A stretch of 64,000 nt of DNA, from NCBI GenBank assembly GCA_944319735.1, contig CALUEU010000002.1, positions 186,001 through 250,000 on the forward strand, given 5' to 3'. The position numbers and the translations under genes were made by a program. The notes beneath the pieces are model-generated. The model searched no databases and had not been told where the DNA came from. It saw nothing but the letters and a program-made list of their open reading frames with translations. The number at the start of each line of letters is the position of its first letter. Position 1 is the first letter of the stretch. Shown here in pieces: positions 9,212 to 16,629 of the stretch. This DNA is from an uncultured Methanomassiliicoccus sp. GTDB lineage: Archaea > Thermoplasmatota > Thermoplasmata > Methanomassiliicoccales > Methanomassiliicoccaceae.

Positions 9212-10138
9212 TCAGATGGAAATATTTTCCATCTTGATCAGCTCAAACCTGCCTTTTGCAGATGCAAATGCAGATTCCAGATCAGATTTGACTGCATCAA
9301 CATCCTTTGAACATCTTGCATCTGCAACAATATCCAGCGACATTGAATCGTTGTATATCATCACATCTGAAGAAATAGAAATTATGTTCACATTGTGATT
9401 GGCTAGAGTATCAATGATTAACCCCACTGCACCAGGCTTGTCAGGAACGATGAATTTGAAACTAATCGGCTTAATGTCCAGTGGCAGGAATGTCACTGAA
9501 AGTGCATAATTATCCTGATCATCCACCATGAGAACAGGCTGGCCGCTTTGGATATCCCCCATTTCCTCAAGGAAATCTGGAGGGATCTCAAACATGCCGT
9601 CTTTCATTGGAGAAGGTGATTTTTCCTTCTGCTTGATTGTTTTAGCAATGATGTTGCCGCATTTTCCTGCTGAGCCTGTGGTGTAACGTTCGGAGATCTT
9701 AGAGGTCTCTAAATCCATTGAATTTATTTTATCAACTTTGGCAGAACCCATTCTCTTCATTGATGCAAACTCTTCGATCAGTTCGTCCGGCTCGCCGAAA
9801 TAAGAAATATCAGCCAGCATTCTCCAGATCATTGCTTTGTGGGGAATTGTTGTTAAAGAGCTTGAGTTGAGGATGTCGACATCGCGGTCGGATAAAAACT
9901 TTGAAACCTGAGCGCATGCTCCGGGCTGGTCTTTCATGTAAAAGGTCAGCTGGCAGATCTGTTTGTAATTCTCTGGACCGAAGTTCGAAAGAACTAGTTC
10001 ATAAGATCTGGATTCGCCGTCGTCATATCTGAACAGCACACTAAAAATCTGACTTCCATCTACAAGTCCTAGATATTCTCCAATCTTACCTATGTGAATT
10101 TTACCATTGTCAATTCTTCCGAGTTGCCAGTGTCGCAT
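9212..10138 (-). CDS. Tandem ACT-domain protein upstream of acsB
   Basis: A 308-residue soluble protein with two recognisable ACT-type ligand-binding modules, one near residues 60-130 (CQLTFYMKDQPGACAQVSKF) and one at 220-300 (FKFIVPDKPGAVGLIIDTLA). The middle region holds a short IPPDFLEEMGDIQSGQPVLM segment that resembles a small beta-barrel of the SpoVT/AbrB type, but I am not sure of that. I see no catalytic domain. ACT domains usually sense amino acids; with a methionine synthase-like gene in the cluster, a sensor or regulator of this module is a reasonable guess. It is 96 bases upstream of acsB on the same strand. Confidence 0.7.
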   Translation of the reverse strand: MRHWQLGRIDNGKIHIGKIGEYLGLVDGSQIFSVLFRYDDGESRSYELVLSNFGPENYKQICQLTFYMKDQPGACAQVSKFLSDRDVDILNSSSLTTIPHKAMIWRMLADISYFGEPDELIEEFASMKRMGSAKVDKINSMDLETSKISERYTTGSAGKCGNIIAKTIKQKEKSPSPMKDGMFEIPPDFLEEMGDIQSGQPVLMVDDQDNYALSVTFLPLDIKPISFKFIVPDKPGAVGLIIDTLANHNVNIISISSDVMIYNDSMSLDIVADARCSKDVDAVKSDLESAFASAKGRFELIKMENISI

Positions 10139-10226
10139 TATTGGTCCCTAGAATAGAATATAAGTCTCAATGATAAAACTGACGGCAAAAATAGTGATGC
10201 GTCTCTGAAAACCACAGAGTATACCG

Positions 10227-10260
10227 AAAAAGGAGGCGGTACGTCTGGTACCGCCTTTTG
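10227..10260 (-). terminator. Hairpin terminator after peroxiredoxin
   Basis: A perfect 8-bp stem, GGCGGTAC / GTACCGCC at 10235-10242 and 10248-10255, with a 5-base loop. On the minus strand it is followed by TCCTTTTT. It lies directly downstream of the peroxiredoxin stop at 10267. Confidence 0.6.
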
Positions 10261-10266
10261 CGGAGA

Positions 10267-10935
10267 TTACTTCTTTTCTCTCTTAAAGCAGAGGAACCAG
10301 TCTAAGCAGTACATGTCATCGTCTTTGGATTCCATGCGCTCCTTAGCGACACCGCAGGATCCAGCAGTCGGAACGATTACATCGTCGCCTGGGCGCCAGT
10401 CTGCAGGGGTAGCCACTCCGTCGCTATCTGCCTTCTGAAGTCCTTTGATGATACGTTTGATTTCATCAAAGTTTCTTCCCAGAGACAGTGGGTAGTATAG
10501 AATGCAGCGAATCTTAGCTTTGGGATCGATGAAGAATACTGCTCTTACAGCCTGAGTGTTAGATGCATTTGGCTGGATCATTCCAAACTTGTTGGCTACT
10601 TCCATTCTGATATCTTCAATCAGAGGGAATTTTACCTCAACATTCTTCATTCCCTTGTAGTCAAGTTCCTGGATCTTTCTCAGCCATGCGATGTGAGAGT
10701 ATAATGAATCAACTGAAAGTCCGATCAGTTCTGTATTCATTTCCTTAAGTTCATCCATGATGCTTGCAAATGTTATGAACTCTGTAGTGCATACTGGTGT
10801 GAAATCTGCAGGGTGTGAAAACAAAATGACCCATTTTCCCTTGTAATCCTCTGGGAAACTTATTGGTCCTTGTGTGGTTACTGCTTTAAACGATGGTGCA
10901 TCGTCACCTATTAACGGCATTTTTTGCTCTTCCAA
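10267..10935 (-). CDS. Archaeal peroxiredoxin (Prx6-like)
   Basis: A 222-residue thiol peroxidase that reduces hydrogen peroxide and organic peroxides. The peroxidatic cysteine is C49 in PADFTPVCTTEF, and the C-terminal pair C210 and C216 has the six-residue spacing seen in archaeal Prx6-type enzymes such as ApTPx. The length fits this decameric subfamily. The start is read as TTG at 10935 because GGAGGT lies six bases ahead of it; the ATG five codons further in is too far from this site. Monocistronic, ending in a hairpin terminator. It probably protects the oxygen-sensitive enzymes of this anaerobe. Confidence 0.93.
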   Translation of the reverse strand: MEEQKMPLIGDDAPSFKAVTTQGPISFPEDYKGKWVILFSHPADFTPVCTTEFITFASIMDELKEMNTELIGLSVDSLYSHIAWLRKIQELDYKGMKNVEVKFPLIEDIRMEVANKFGMIQPNASNTQAVRAVFFIDPKAKIRCILYYPLSLGRNFDEIKRIIKGLQKADSDGVATPADWRPGDDVIVPTAGSCGVAKERMESKDDDMYCLDWFLCFKREKK

Positions 10936-10999
10936 GGTATTACCTCCAAATTAACAATAGAAAAAAGGAGATATAATCTTGTAGCCTAATTTTTGCGGA

Positions 11000-11437
11000 T
11001 CAAAAGAGCATGATGTTTGAATTGTAGTTATCTGATTTCTCTTTGGCTAGCGCGTATCTGAATATGTAACGGACAGGAATGCTTCTGCAGATACCTGTGG
11101 AAAATTTACACTTGGGACATTTGTATCGTAGAGTGACTGCCTTTCCGTAAAGTGTCTTATTTTTAATTCTACGCATTTTAGAACTGCATACTGGACATTC
11201 AGTTGTAGGTTTTTGCGACGGAATCTCACGAGATTTTATTTCTACAGAAGCTACGCCTGTTTGTATCGCGACTTTTCTCACTCTTTCATCAGTTACAGAA
11301 TATTCAGGGTTTATCTCTCTGAGCTTTTTCCGTGTCAGGTCTGCCAATTTAGATTGAGAAGAGACTACATCGTGCTGACGAAGAACTTCGGCAATAGCGA
11401 CAGATAAAATCCCTTCTGAAGGTATCTGATAGACCAT
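11000..11437 (-). CDS. Uncharacterised zinc-ribbon protein
   Basis: A 145-residue protein I cannot assign to a named family. Residues 1-70 are helical and resemble a winged-helix fold. A zinc ribbon follows, with TECPVCSSKM and YKCPKCKF giving two CxxC pairs (about 81-84 and 106-109). The layout suggests nucleic-acid binding. It lies between the NDK and peroxiredoxin genes on the same strand but separated by 60 to 170 bases on each side, so it is probably transcribed alone. Confidence 0.6.
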   Translation of the reverse strand: MVYQIPSEGILSVAIAEVLRQHDVVSSQSKLADLTRKKLREINPEYSVTDERVRKVAIQTGVASVEIKSREIPSQKPTTECPVCSSKMRRIKNKTLYGKAVTLRYKCPKCKFSTGICRSIPVRYIFRYALAKEKSDNYNSNIMLF

Positions 11438-11607
11438 GAAGGGTCAATGGTGGAATTAGATAATCTAGTTTCCTAAAGTGTGAAGTAAAAAAAGAGGTAA
11501 GTGTCACTACAGGGAGCAATTTACTGCTAATCCATAGATTCAAAATGAGTGTTCAAAGTTTTAAAAACTATAAAAATTCAAAAAAAGAAGAGGTTTGGTT
11601 AAGAGAT

Positions 11608-12057
11608 TTACTCGCACAGCCATTTACTGACTGAAGGTTCCCAGTTCTGAATTTCGTAATCATTGAAGAATAGTTCAATCTCACGCTTTGCAGATTCTGG
11701 ACTGTCAGAACCATGAATTATGTTTCTGCCAGTCTGCTGAGCATAGTCGCCGCGGATTGTTCCGGGAGCGGCTTCGTTGGGGTTTGTCTTTCCCATCATG
11801 GTCCTCATGGAAGCAACGATGTTCTCCCCTTCCCATACCATCATAAGTACGGGTCCGGAAGTCATGTATTCAATGAGTCCCTCAAAGAAAGGCTTTCCCT
11901 TGTGTTCTGCATAATGACGCTCAGCCTGCTCACGGGGAATACGTAAGAATTTCATGGCCAAGAGTTTGTAGCCCTTGGATTCAATTCTTTTGAGTATGTC
12001 GCTCATGAGTCCACGCTGGATAGCGTCTGGTTTGAGCATTACGAACGTGCGTTCCAT
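11608..12057 (-). CDS. ndk: Nucleoside diphosphate kinase
   Basis: Transfers the gamma phosphate between nucleoside triphosphates and diphosphates through a phosphohistidine. The active-site histidine H115 is in NIIHGSDSPESA and the N-terminus MERTFVMLKPDAIQRG is diagnostic. Length of 149 residues is standard. The ATG at 12057 is preferred because family members begin at MERTF; an ATG three bases earlier and a GTG that overlaps the L24e stop are in frame. It ends the L7Ae-S28e-L24e-NDK cluster common in archaea; the translation factor gene infB that often follows is absent here. Confidence 0.95.
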   Translation of the reverse strand: MERTFVMLKPDAIQRGLMSDILKRIESKGYKLLAMKFLRIPREQAERHYAEHKGKPFFEGLIEYMTSGPVLMMVWEGENIVASMRTMMGKTNPNEAAPGTIRGDYAQQTGRNIIHGSDSPESAKREIELFFNDYEIQNWEPSVSKWLCE

Positions 12058-12065
12058 CATGCATT

Positions 12066-12482
12066 TCACTCTTTCTTCTCAACAGGTTCTTCTGAAGCTA
12101 CAGGCTCTTCAGGCTGTTCAACAGGTTCTTCTGCAGCAACGGCTGGCTCTTCAACAGGGCCTTCGTACTCAGCTACCTGAATCTTCTTTTTAGGAGCTTT
12201 GACTCCTTTCTTGACTTTCTTAGCCTTTACTTTCCTGACTTCAGTGTCTTTCTCTTCAACAACGCCTTCTTTGGCTATAGCAGCGGCGATGGCAATCTCT
12301 TTCTCACGCTTTGCAGCCCTTGTCCAGGCTGTTCTGCGTGGAATTCTTCCCAACTCGACCATGTTCTTATAGCACTTGTTGGTGTCAAATGTGAGTACTG
12401 TGCCGTCTTTTTTTACAAAGAGTTTGCCAGTACCAGGTTCCATTTCTGCTCCACAGAAGGAACAGACTCTTCTCTCTACCAT
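12066..12482 (-). CDS. rpl24e: Ribosomal protein L24e with long C-terminal tail
   Basis: Large-subunit ribosomal protein. The family core is residues 1 to about 60 and includes a zinc ribbon starting VCSFCGAEMEPG. Of the usual four cysteines only C7, C10 and C37 are present; the third ligand position is D33 (FDTNKC). The remaining 75 residues form a lysine-rich then glutamate/proline-rich tail that is not part of the standard 60- to 70-residue protein. It sits 10 bases after S28e and its stop overlaps alternative starts of NDK, so it belongs to the same operon. Confidence 0.9.
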   Translation of the reverse strand: MVERRVCSFCGAEMEPGTGKLFVKKDGTVLTFDTNKCYKNMVELGRIPRRTAWTRAAKREKEIAIAAAIAKEGVVEEKDTEVRKVKAKKVKKGVKAPKKKIQVAEYEGPVEEPAVAAEEPVEQPEEPVASEEPVEKKE

Positions 12483-12492
12483 GGTCTTCGCC

Positions 12493-12711
12493 TTACCTTA
12501 TTGAAAGTTTACGAGCCTCTCTTGAGGTCTCTCTAAGCATCAGTATGTCACCCATGCGCACTGGGCCCATGATGTTACGAGTAATAATCCTGCCTTTGTC
12601 ACGGCCCTCTAATACACGGACCTTGACCTGAGTGGCTTCACCAGTCATACCAGTACGACCGATTAACTCCACAACTTCTGCAGGAATGCTACTTTCATCC
12701 ATATCAGCCAT
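12493..12711 (-). CDS. rps28e: Ribosomal protein S28e
   Basis: Small-subunit ribosomal protein of 72 residues with an OB fold. Diagnostic segments are [20 protein letters not shown] and the C-terminal [10 protein letters not shown]. Standard length. It is the second gene of the L7Ae operon, 14 bases after L7Ae. Confidence 0.97.
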   Translation of the reverse strand: MADMDESSIPAEVVELIGRTGMTGEATQVKVRVLEGRDKGRIITRNIMGPVRMGDILMLRETSREARKLSIR

Positions 12712-12725
12712 TGTAAATCACCCGC

Positions 12726-13097
12726 TTACTGCTTCAGCTGTTTTATCTGTTCAGCAAAGCTTTCGAGTGCAGGCTTAGCCTTTCCAGCATCCAGAATTGC
12801 AACGGAGGCTGTTGGTTTCTCTAACCCTACAGCATTTCCCAGTTCTGCTTTGGAAGGAACGTATGCGTACATGACACCGCGCTCTTCACAGAGAAGTGGC
12901 ATGTGTGCTAAAATTTCTGGAGGCTGTACATCTTCTGCAAGGATTACGAGCTGGGCTTCGCCCCTTTCGACGAGCTTGGTAACCTCGTTGGTTCCCCTTC
13001 TTACTTTTCCAGTGTCTCTTGCAGCTTCAACTATCTCATATGCTTTGTCCGAAAGCTCTTTTGGCATTTCGAAACGCACAAACATTGCTTTACTCAT
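12726..13097 (-). CDS. rpl7ae: Ribosomal protein L7Ae / kink-turn binding protein
   Basis: A 123-residue protein that binds kink-turns in 23S rRNA, box C/D and H/ACA guide RNPs and RNase P. Family motifs are [21 protein letters not shown] (residues about 36-56) and [14 protein letters not shown] (about 70-83). First gene of the operon with S28e, L24e and NDK. A TTTAAATA promoter box lies near 13170-13180, giving a leader of roughly 50 bases that holds a kink-turn-like hairpin just before the ribosome site, so autoregulation is likely. Confidence 0.97.
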   Translation of the reverse strand: MSKAMFVRFEMPKELSDKAYEIVEAARDTGKVRRGTNEVTKLVERGEAQLVILAEDVQPPEILAHMPLLCEERGVMYAYVPSKAELGNAVGLEKPTASVAILDAGKAKPALESFAEQIKQLKQ

Positions 13098-13099
13098 TA

Positions 13100-13135
13100 T
13101 TTCACCTCATTCGGATGCTGAGCATCCTCATCATT
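13100..13135 (-). promoter_or_regulatory. Kink-turn-like hairpin in the L7Ae mRNA leader
   Basis: On the minus strand a 6-bp stem (GGATGC at 13127-13122, GCATCC at 13118-13113) with a UCA loop is flanked by GA on both sides (13129-13128 and 13112-13111). This is the tandem sheared G-A arrangement of a kink-turn, preceded by UGAU. The outer helix is weak (two pairs). The ribosome site AGGTGA begins four bases after the second GA, so bound L7Ae would block it. L7Ae regulation of its own mRNA through a leader kink-turn is known in archaea; the assignment here is by sequence pattern. Confidence 0.55.
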
Positions 13136-13324
13136 CATCGGTTTTACGAGAATGTAGTAAGGTCGAAAGAGAAGACTCTATTTAAAACTTCATAGCAGAC
13201 AGGCGAAATGTTGCATCGTGTCATATAGAATACAATGAAATTGATAAAATCATATGCAATGTCATTCAACAAACGATATATAGGAACATACTCATCTAAT
13301 CGCGCAACTATCGCAGGGTCAAAT

Positions 13325-13486
13325 ATGGAAAAGCGAGTCCACCTCAAAGTCGATGCAGACGATCTTACACTTCGCGAAGTTATGGATAAGCTTGAAGAGA
13401 TTCAGGCTGAAAACCCTGATTTAGATGTATTTTTCGATGGAGATACTAAATCCATATGCAGCCGGCCTCGCTCCAAAACTGAATGA
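13325..13486 (+). CDS. Small acidic protein of unknown function
   Basis: A 53-residue protein starting MEKRVHLKVDADDLTLREVM, with a predicted beta strand, an amphipathic helix (LREVMDKLEEIQAE) and a DLDVFFDGD strand, then a short basic tail. No family recognised. It overlaps the DUF531 gene by 4 bases (ATGA), which supports it as a real, translationally coupled gene. A GATATATA box about 45 to 50 bases upstream (13274-13281) is a plausible promoter. Upstream in-frame codons extend the frame but have no ribosome site. Confidence 0.6.
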   Translation: MEKRVHLKVDADDLTLREVMDKLEEIQAENPDLDVFFDGDTKSICSRPRSKTE

Positions 13487-14040
13487 TGGTGTTAAAAATG
13501 CACACAGGCCGTATCACATTAGCACTTTACAATTCATACGACCCTAGAAGTTTCAGGGAAGCCCACAGAAGAGCATTGGCGCGCGCCGGACCTCTGGCAC
13601 TTGCGTTTGATTACAATCTAGCAGTATTCGGATTTCCTTTTCCGCAGGAACTGCAGACTCCGATTGAGATTTCAGACTGGGTAGCTACAACTACATCCAT
13701 CGGAGAGCACGGGGGATTTCTTAAAGAGCTGACTGCAAAAGGCAGATTTCAGACCTTTCCATATCCCGACAAAGGATTCCCTCCTCAGCTGGGAGAGATT
13801 ATACTCACAACCCGAAAGCCAGATGAAAAAAAGAAGATAACTGCTGAAGAAGTTGCAGAAATTGTAAAAAGAGGGCAGAGCGTGATGCTTGTCTTCGGCC
13901 TGGGTCCAAAGGGAGCTCCCAAGGAAGTATTCAAGATGGCAAAGTATCATCTGGATATAACACCGGGAGGATTTTCACTGGAAACCTGTACTGCTATGGG
14001 AGCCACCGCAGGTGCAATGGCTTACCTCCTCAAGCACTGA
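13483..14040 (+). CDS. DUF531 family archaeal protein
   Basis: A 185-residue protein matching the archaeal DUF531 family by its TLALYNSYDP-type N-terminus (here ITLALYNSYDPRSFREAHRRA), FGFPFPQE, FPPQLGEIILTTRKP and the C-terminal GGFSLETCTAMGATAGAM. The glycine-rich C-terminal part recalls SPOUT-type folds, but I cannot verify that and the function is unknown. ATG at 13483 couples it to the upstream small gene; ATG at 13498 with GGTG ahead is an alternative start. Confidence 0.75.
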   Translation: MMVLKMHTGRITLALYNSYDPRSFREAHRRALARAGPLALAFDYNLAVFGFPFPQELQTPIEISDWVATTTSIGEHGGFLKELTAKGRFQTFPYPDKGFPPQLGEIILTTRKPDEKKKITAEEVAEIVKRGQSVMLVFGLGPKGAPKEVFKMAKYHLDITPGGFSLETCTAMGATAGAMAYLLKH

Positions 14041-14048
14041 TTTTCAAA

Positions 14049-15077
14049 TCAGTATTTTTCATAGATTAGATCAAGAGAAGGTACTGACACTCCGTAACCA
14101 TCACGGATTTCACCGACGATCTTAGATCCAGGGCATTTTTTAACGATTTCATCAGCAGAGTCAGAAGGAACAATCATGCTGAATCCCATACCCATGTTGA
14201 ATGTCTGGTATGCTTCCAGAAGTTCAACGTCTCCCAGATTATTCAGTACGTTGAAGATCGGGTTAGGTTGGAGGGGATCTGTAATGACTGTGGATATTCC
14301 CTTTTTGAGCCTGAGGAAATTACGGAGCCCTCCGCCGGTAATGTTTACCATACCGTGGACGTCATAATCTCTCACGATTTCCAGAACTTTTCTCACATAT
14401 ACTTCGGTAGGAGTCAGCAGGACTTTTCCAATTTGATCGTTCAGTCCAGCAATTTTTTCATCTGGAGATATCTCGTGTTTTTCCAATATCTTTCTGGCAA
14501 GAGTGTACCCGTTAGAATGAAGACCAGTACTGGGAAGACCGATTACCAAATCGCCGGGTGTAACTTTAGAACCGTCTATCAGCTTGTCTTTAGCAACGAT
14601 TCCGAGGCATGAACCCGACACATCAATCTCTCTTACTAATTCAGGAAGTACTGCCACTTCTCCTCCAACTAAATCACAGTTGGAGAGTTCACATCCTTTG
14701 TTGAGACCAATGGCAATCTGAGACAGTATGTCTGCATCCGGAACATCCACTGCCATGTAATCTACAAAAGCAATAGGCTCTGCACCGACGCAGATCGCAT
14801 CATTCGTGTTCATGGCTACGCAGTCTATGCCTATCGTGTCCCATTTCTCCATCTGTTTAGCGATAAGCAGCTTGGTGCCTACACCGTCGGTACACAATGT
14901 CAAAAATGATGATCCGATATCGATCAAACCGGCAAATTGGCCAGGAAGATCAAGAGACTTTGCACCCTCAGTACGCCTGAAGTTAAGTTTGCTAACCAAT
15001 GCATTTATTGCATTCGATTTGTCATCGATATTTACCCCAGCTTCCGCGTAGGTCATGTGCCTAGTCTCATTTGCCAT
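14049..15077 (-). CDS. purM: Phosphoribosylformylglycinamidine cyclo-ligase (AIR synthetase)
   Basis: Fifth step of purine synthesis: ATP-dependent closure of FGAM to aminoimidazole ribotide. The 342-residue length and segments TYAEAGVNIDDKSNAI (N-terminal), GTKLLIAKQM, CVAMNTNDAICVGAEP (ATP site), VGGEVAVLP, GLPSTGLHSNGYTLAR and ITGGGLRNF identify it. It converges on DUF531, with 8 bases between stops. PurD for the same pathway is at 40 kb, so the pathway genes are scattered. Confidence 0.96.
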   Translation of the reverse strand: MANETRHMTYAEAGVNIDDKSNAINALVSKLNFRRTEGAKSLDLPGQFAGLIDIGSSFLTLCTDGVGTKLLIAKQMEKWDTIGIDCVAMNTNDAICVGAEPIAFVDYMAVDVPDADILSQIAIGLNKGCELSNCDLVGGEVAVLPELVREIDVSGSCLGIVAKDKLIDGSKVTPGDLVIGLPSTGLHSNGYTLARKILEKHEISPDEKIAGLNDQIGKVLLTPTEVYVRKVLEIVRDYDVHGMVNITGGGLRNFLRLKKGISTVITDPLQPNPIFNVLNNLGDVELLEAYQTFNMGMGFSMIVPSDSADEIVKKCPGSKIVGEIRDGYGVSVPSLDLIYEKY

Positions 15078-15185
15078 GAGACTGTATCTGCATTCCCATT
15101 TGAAACTTTTCTCATAAAAGTATCATCAATTTATTCTGCTAATTGATTAGTTAAGTATTTTTAGGCTCACGGCGATGCGTAGTGC

Positions 15186-16046
15186 ATGAAAAAGGTAGCT
15201 GTTGCAGCATTCGCATTGTTGGCGATATTTCTAGCATCAGTGCTGATGCCTTGCGTATTAACAGCACCAGACTCATCATCTCCTGTTTTGGGTGCAGATC
15301 CATCCAATGACTCTGATCCCTACGCATTACCTGAGGGTAAGGGAGGAGTCGAAGGAATGGTGAAGATCCGAGATTGGCCCGTAGAAAACTATTCCCTAAA
15401 ATTTGAAGAACTAGAATGGAATGAAAATAACGAGATGGTTTTAACGGGGATGGTATATAATTTTGACATTTCTGATCCAAATGGAAAATACATGGTCAAA
15501 GTTAATCCTGGATATTACAATATAAAGGCCATTTCTACTTCAAAAGAAGTGGTTTCATACCCTACAATAACTACTGTATCTGAAGGAAAATGGAATAGTG
15601 GGATTGATTTTACATTTGTAAGGTCTTACTCATTTCATGGCAATGTATCATTTGAAGGAATGAGTTTAAGCGGAGTGAATGTGTCTTTAACTCCTACCTC
15701 TGGAGGAGCAGCCAATGTCACACAAACAGATAATAATGGACATTATCAATTCAATAATTTGACAGGAGGAACGTATGAGATACTGTTCCAGAAGAGTGGC
15801 TTTGCTGATGAAAGACAGATTGTCGACATAACGGTGCAACCATATCTCATCATACCGATGGAAAGAACAGGCCTTCCAGGCATTAACGGGTTTATCCTTG
15901 AATACGATTTTCAGCATTCAATGATGGTCATAGGCCTGGTAGGCATGATTGTGATGATTGTGATTTCACTAGCGGTAAGATTCTATCTCACGAGAAATCC
16001 CAATATGATATTAAATGATGATAATGAAGAAAGGATTGAAGATTAA
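15186..16046 (+). CDS. Membrane-anchored surface protein with carboxypeptidase-regulatory-like domain
   Basis: A 286-residue protein with an N-terminal signal peptide (MKKVAVAAFALLAIFLASV), an extracellular part with one clear beta-sandwich repeat of the carboxypeptidase-regulatory type (about 150-220: VSFEGMSLSGVNVSLTP, TDNNGHYQFNNLTGGTYEI) and a transmembrane helix near 242-262 followed by a short charged tail. The same sandwich type is repeated many times in the STT3 fusion at 43-50 kb. Probably a cell-surface protein; its ligand or function is unknown. Confidence 0.75.
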   Translation: MKKVAVAAFALLAIFLASVLMPCVLTAPDSSSPVLGADPSNDSDPYALPEGKGGVEGMVKIRDWPVENYSLKFEELEWNENNEMVLTGMVYNFDISDPNGKYMVKVNPGYYNIKAISTSKEVVSYPTITTVSEGKWNSGIDFTFVRSYSFHGNVSFEGMSLSGVNVSLTPTSGGAANVTQTDNNGHYQFNNLTGGTYEILFQKSGFADERQIVDITVQPYLIIPMERTGLPGINGFILEYDFQHSMMVIGLVGMIVMIVISLAVRFYLTRNPNMILNDDNEERIED

Positions 16047-16047
16047 T

Positions 16048-16629
16048 TCACTCCAATCCTAATATTCTTTTTGAATCGATGATATTTTTACCAACATTTT
16101 TTGAAACTTCATCATATATCGAGTTTCCGTATGCATCAATGGCAACAACCAGCGGTCCGAAGTCATTTGCTTCGACAACCCAAAGAGCTTCTGGCATACC
16201 TAAGTCAAGCCAGAATACGTCTTTAACGTTCTCTAGACCTTTTGCTGCCAATACTGCTGCTCCGCCTGTAAAAGCAAAATAGACGCAACCGAACTTTTTC
16301 ATTGCTTCCACAGTGTCTTTAGACATGCCGCCTTTGCCGATTATTCCTTTAATTCCAGACAATTCAATAAACTTCGGTTCCATCGAGTTCATTCTGGCAG
16401 ATGTTGTCGGCCCGGCGGCCAGAATCTTTTTGTCTTCTTTTCTGACAATTGGCCCGCAATGGAAGATGACTCCGCCGTTAAAATCGACCGGGAGCTCCTT
16501 AGATTCTTCATAAAATTTAAGTGCCCTGAGATGCGCCTCATCTCTGGCAATGAATATTGTTCCAGACAGATATACTGTGTCTCCCAGTTTGAGATTTTTT
16601 ATACCCTCATGAGACAAAGGCGTGTTCAT
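16048..16629 (-). CDS. fumB: Class I fumarate hydratase beta subunit
   Basis: C-terminal half of the two-subunit, oxygen-sensitive, 4Fe-4S fumarase that interconverts fumarate and malate. Segments GTIFIARDEAHLRAL, GVIFHCGPIV, GPTTSARMNSMEPKFIE and GIIGKGGMS are typical of the beta subunit. 193 residues is normal. Its start overlaps the alpha-subunit stop by four bases. With malic enzyme at 62 kb it fits a partial, probably biosynthetic C4 pathway. Confidence 0.94.
   Translation of the reverse strand: MNTPLSHEGIKNLKLGDTVYLSGTIFIARDEAHLRALKFYEESKELPVDFNGGVIFHCGPIVRKEDKKILAAGPTTSARMNSMEPKFIELSGIKGIIGKGGMSKDTVEAMKKFGCVYFAFTGGAAVLAAKGLENVKDVFWLDLGMPEALWVVEANDFGPLVVAIDAYGNSIYDEVSKNVGKNIIDSKRILGLE

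Noticed and set aside
1173-10138. A CO dehydrogenase gene hidden in the acs cluster
   Set aside because: I checked both strands across the cluster; no reading frame carries the CODH C-cluster cysteine pattern or comparable length.
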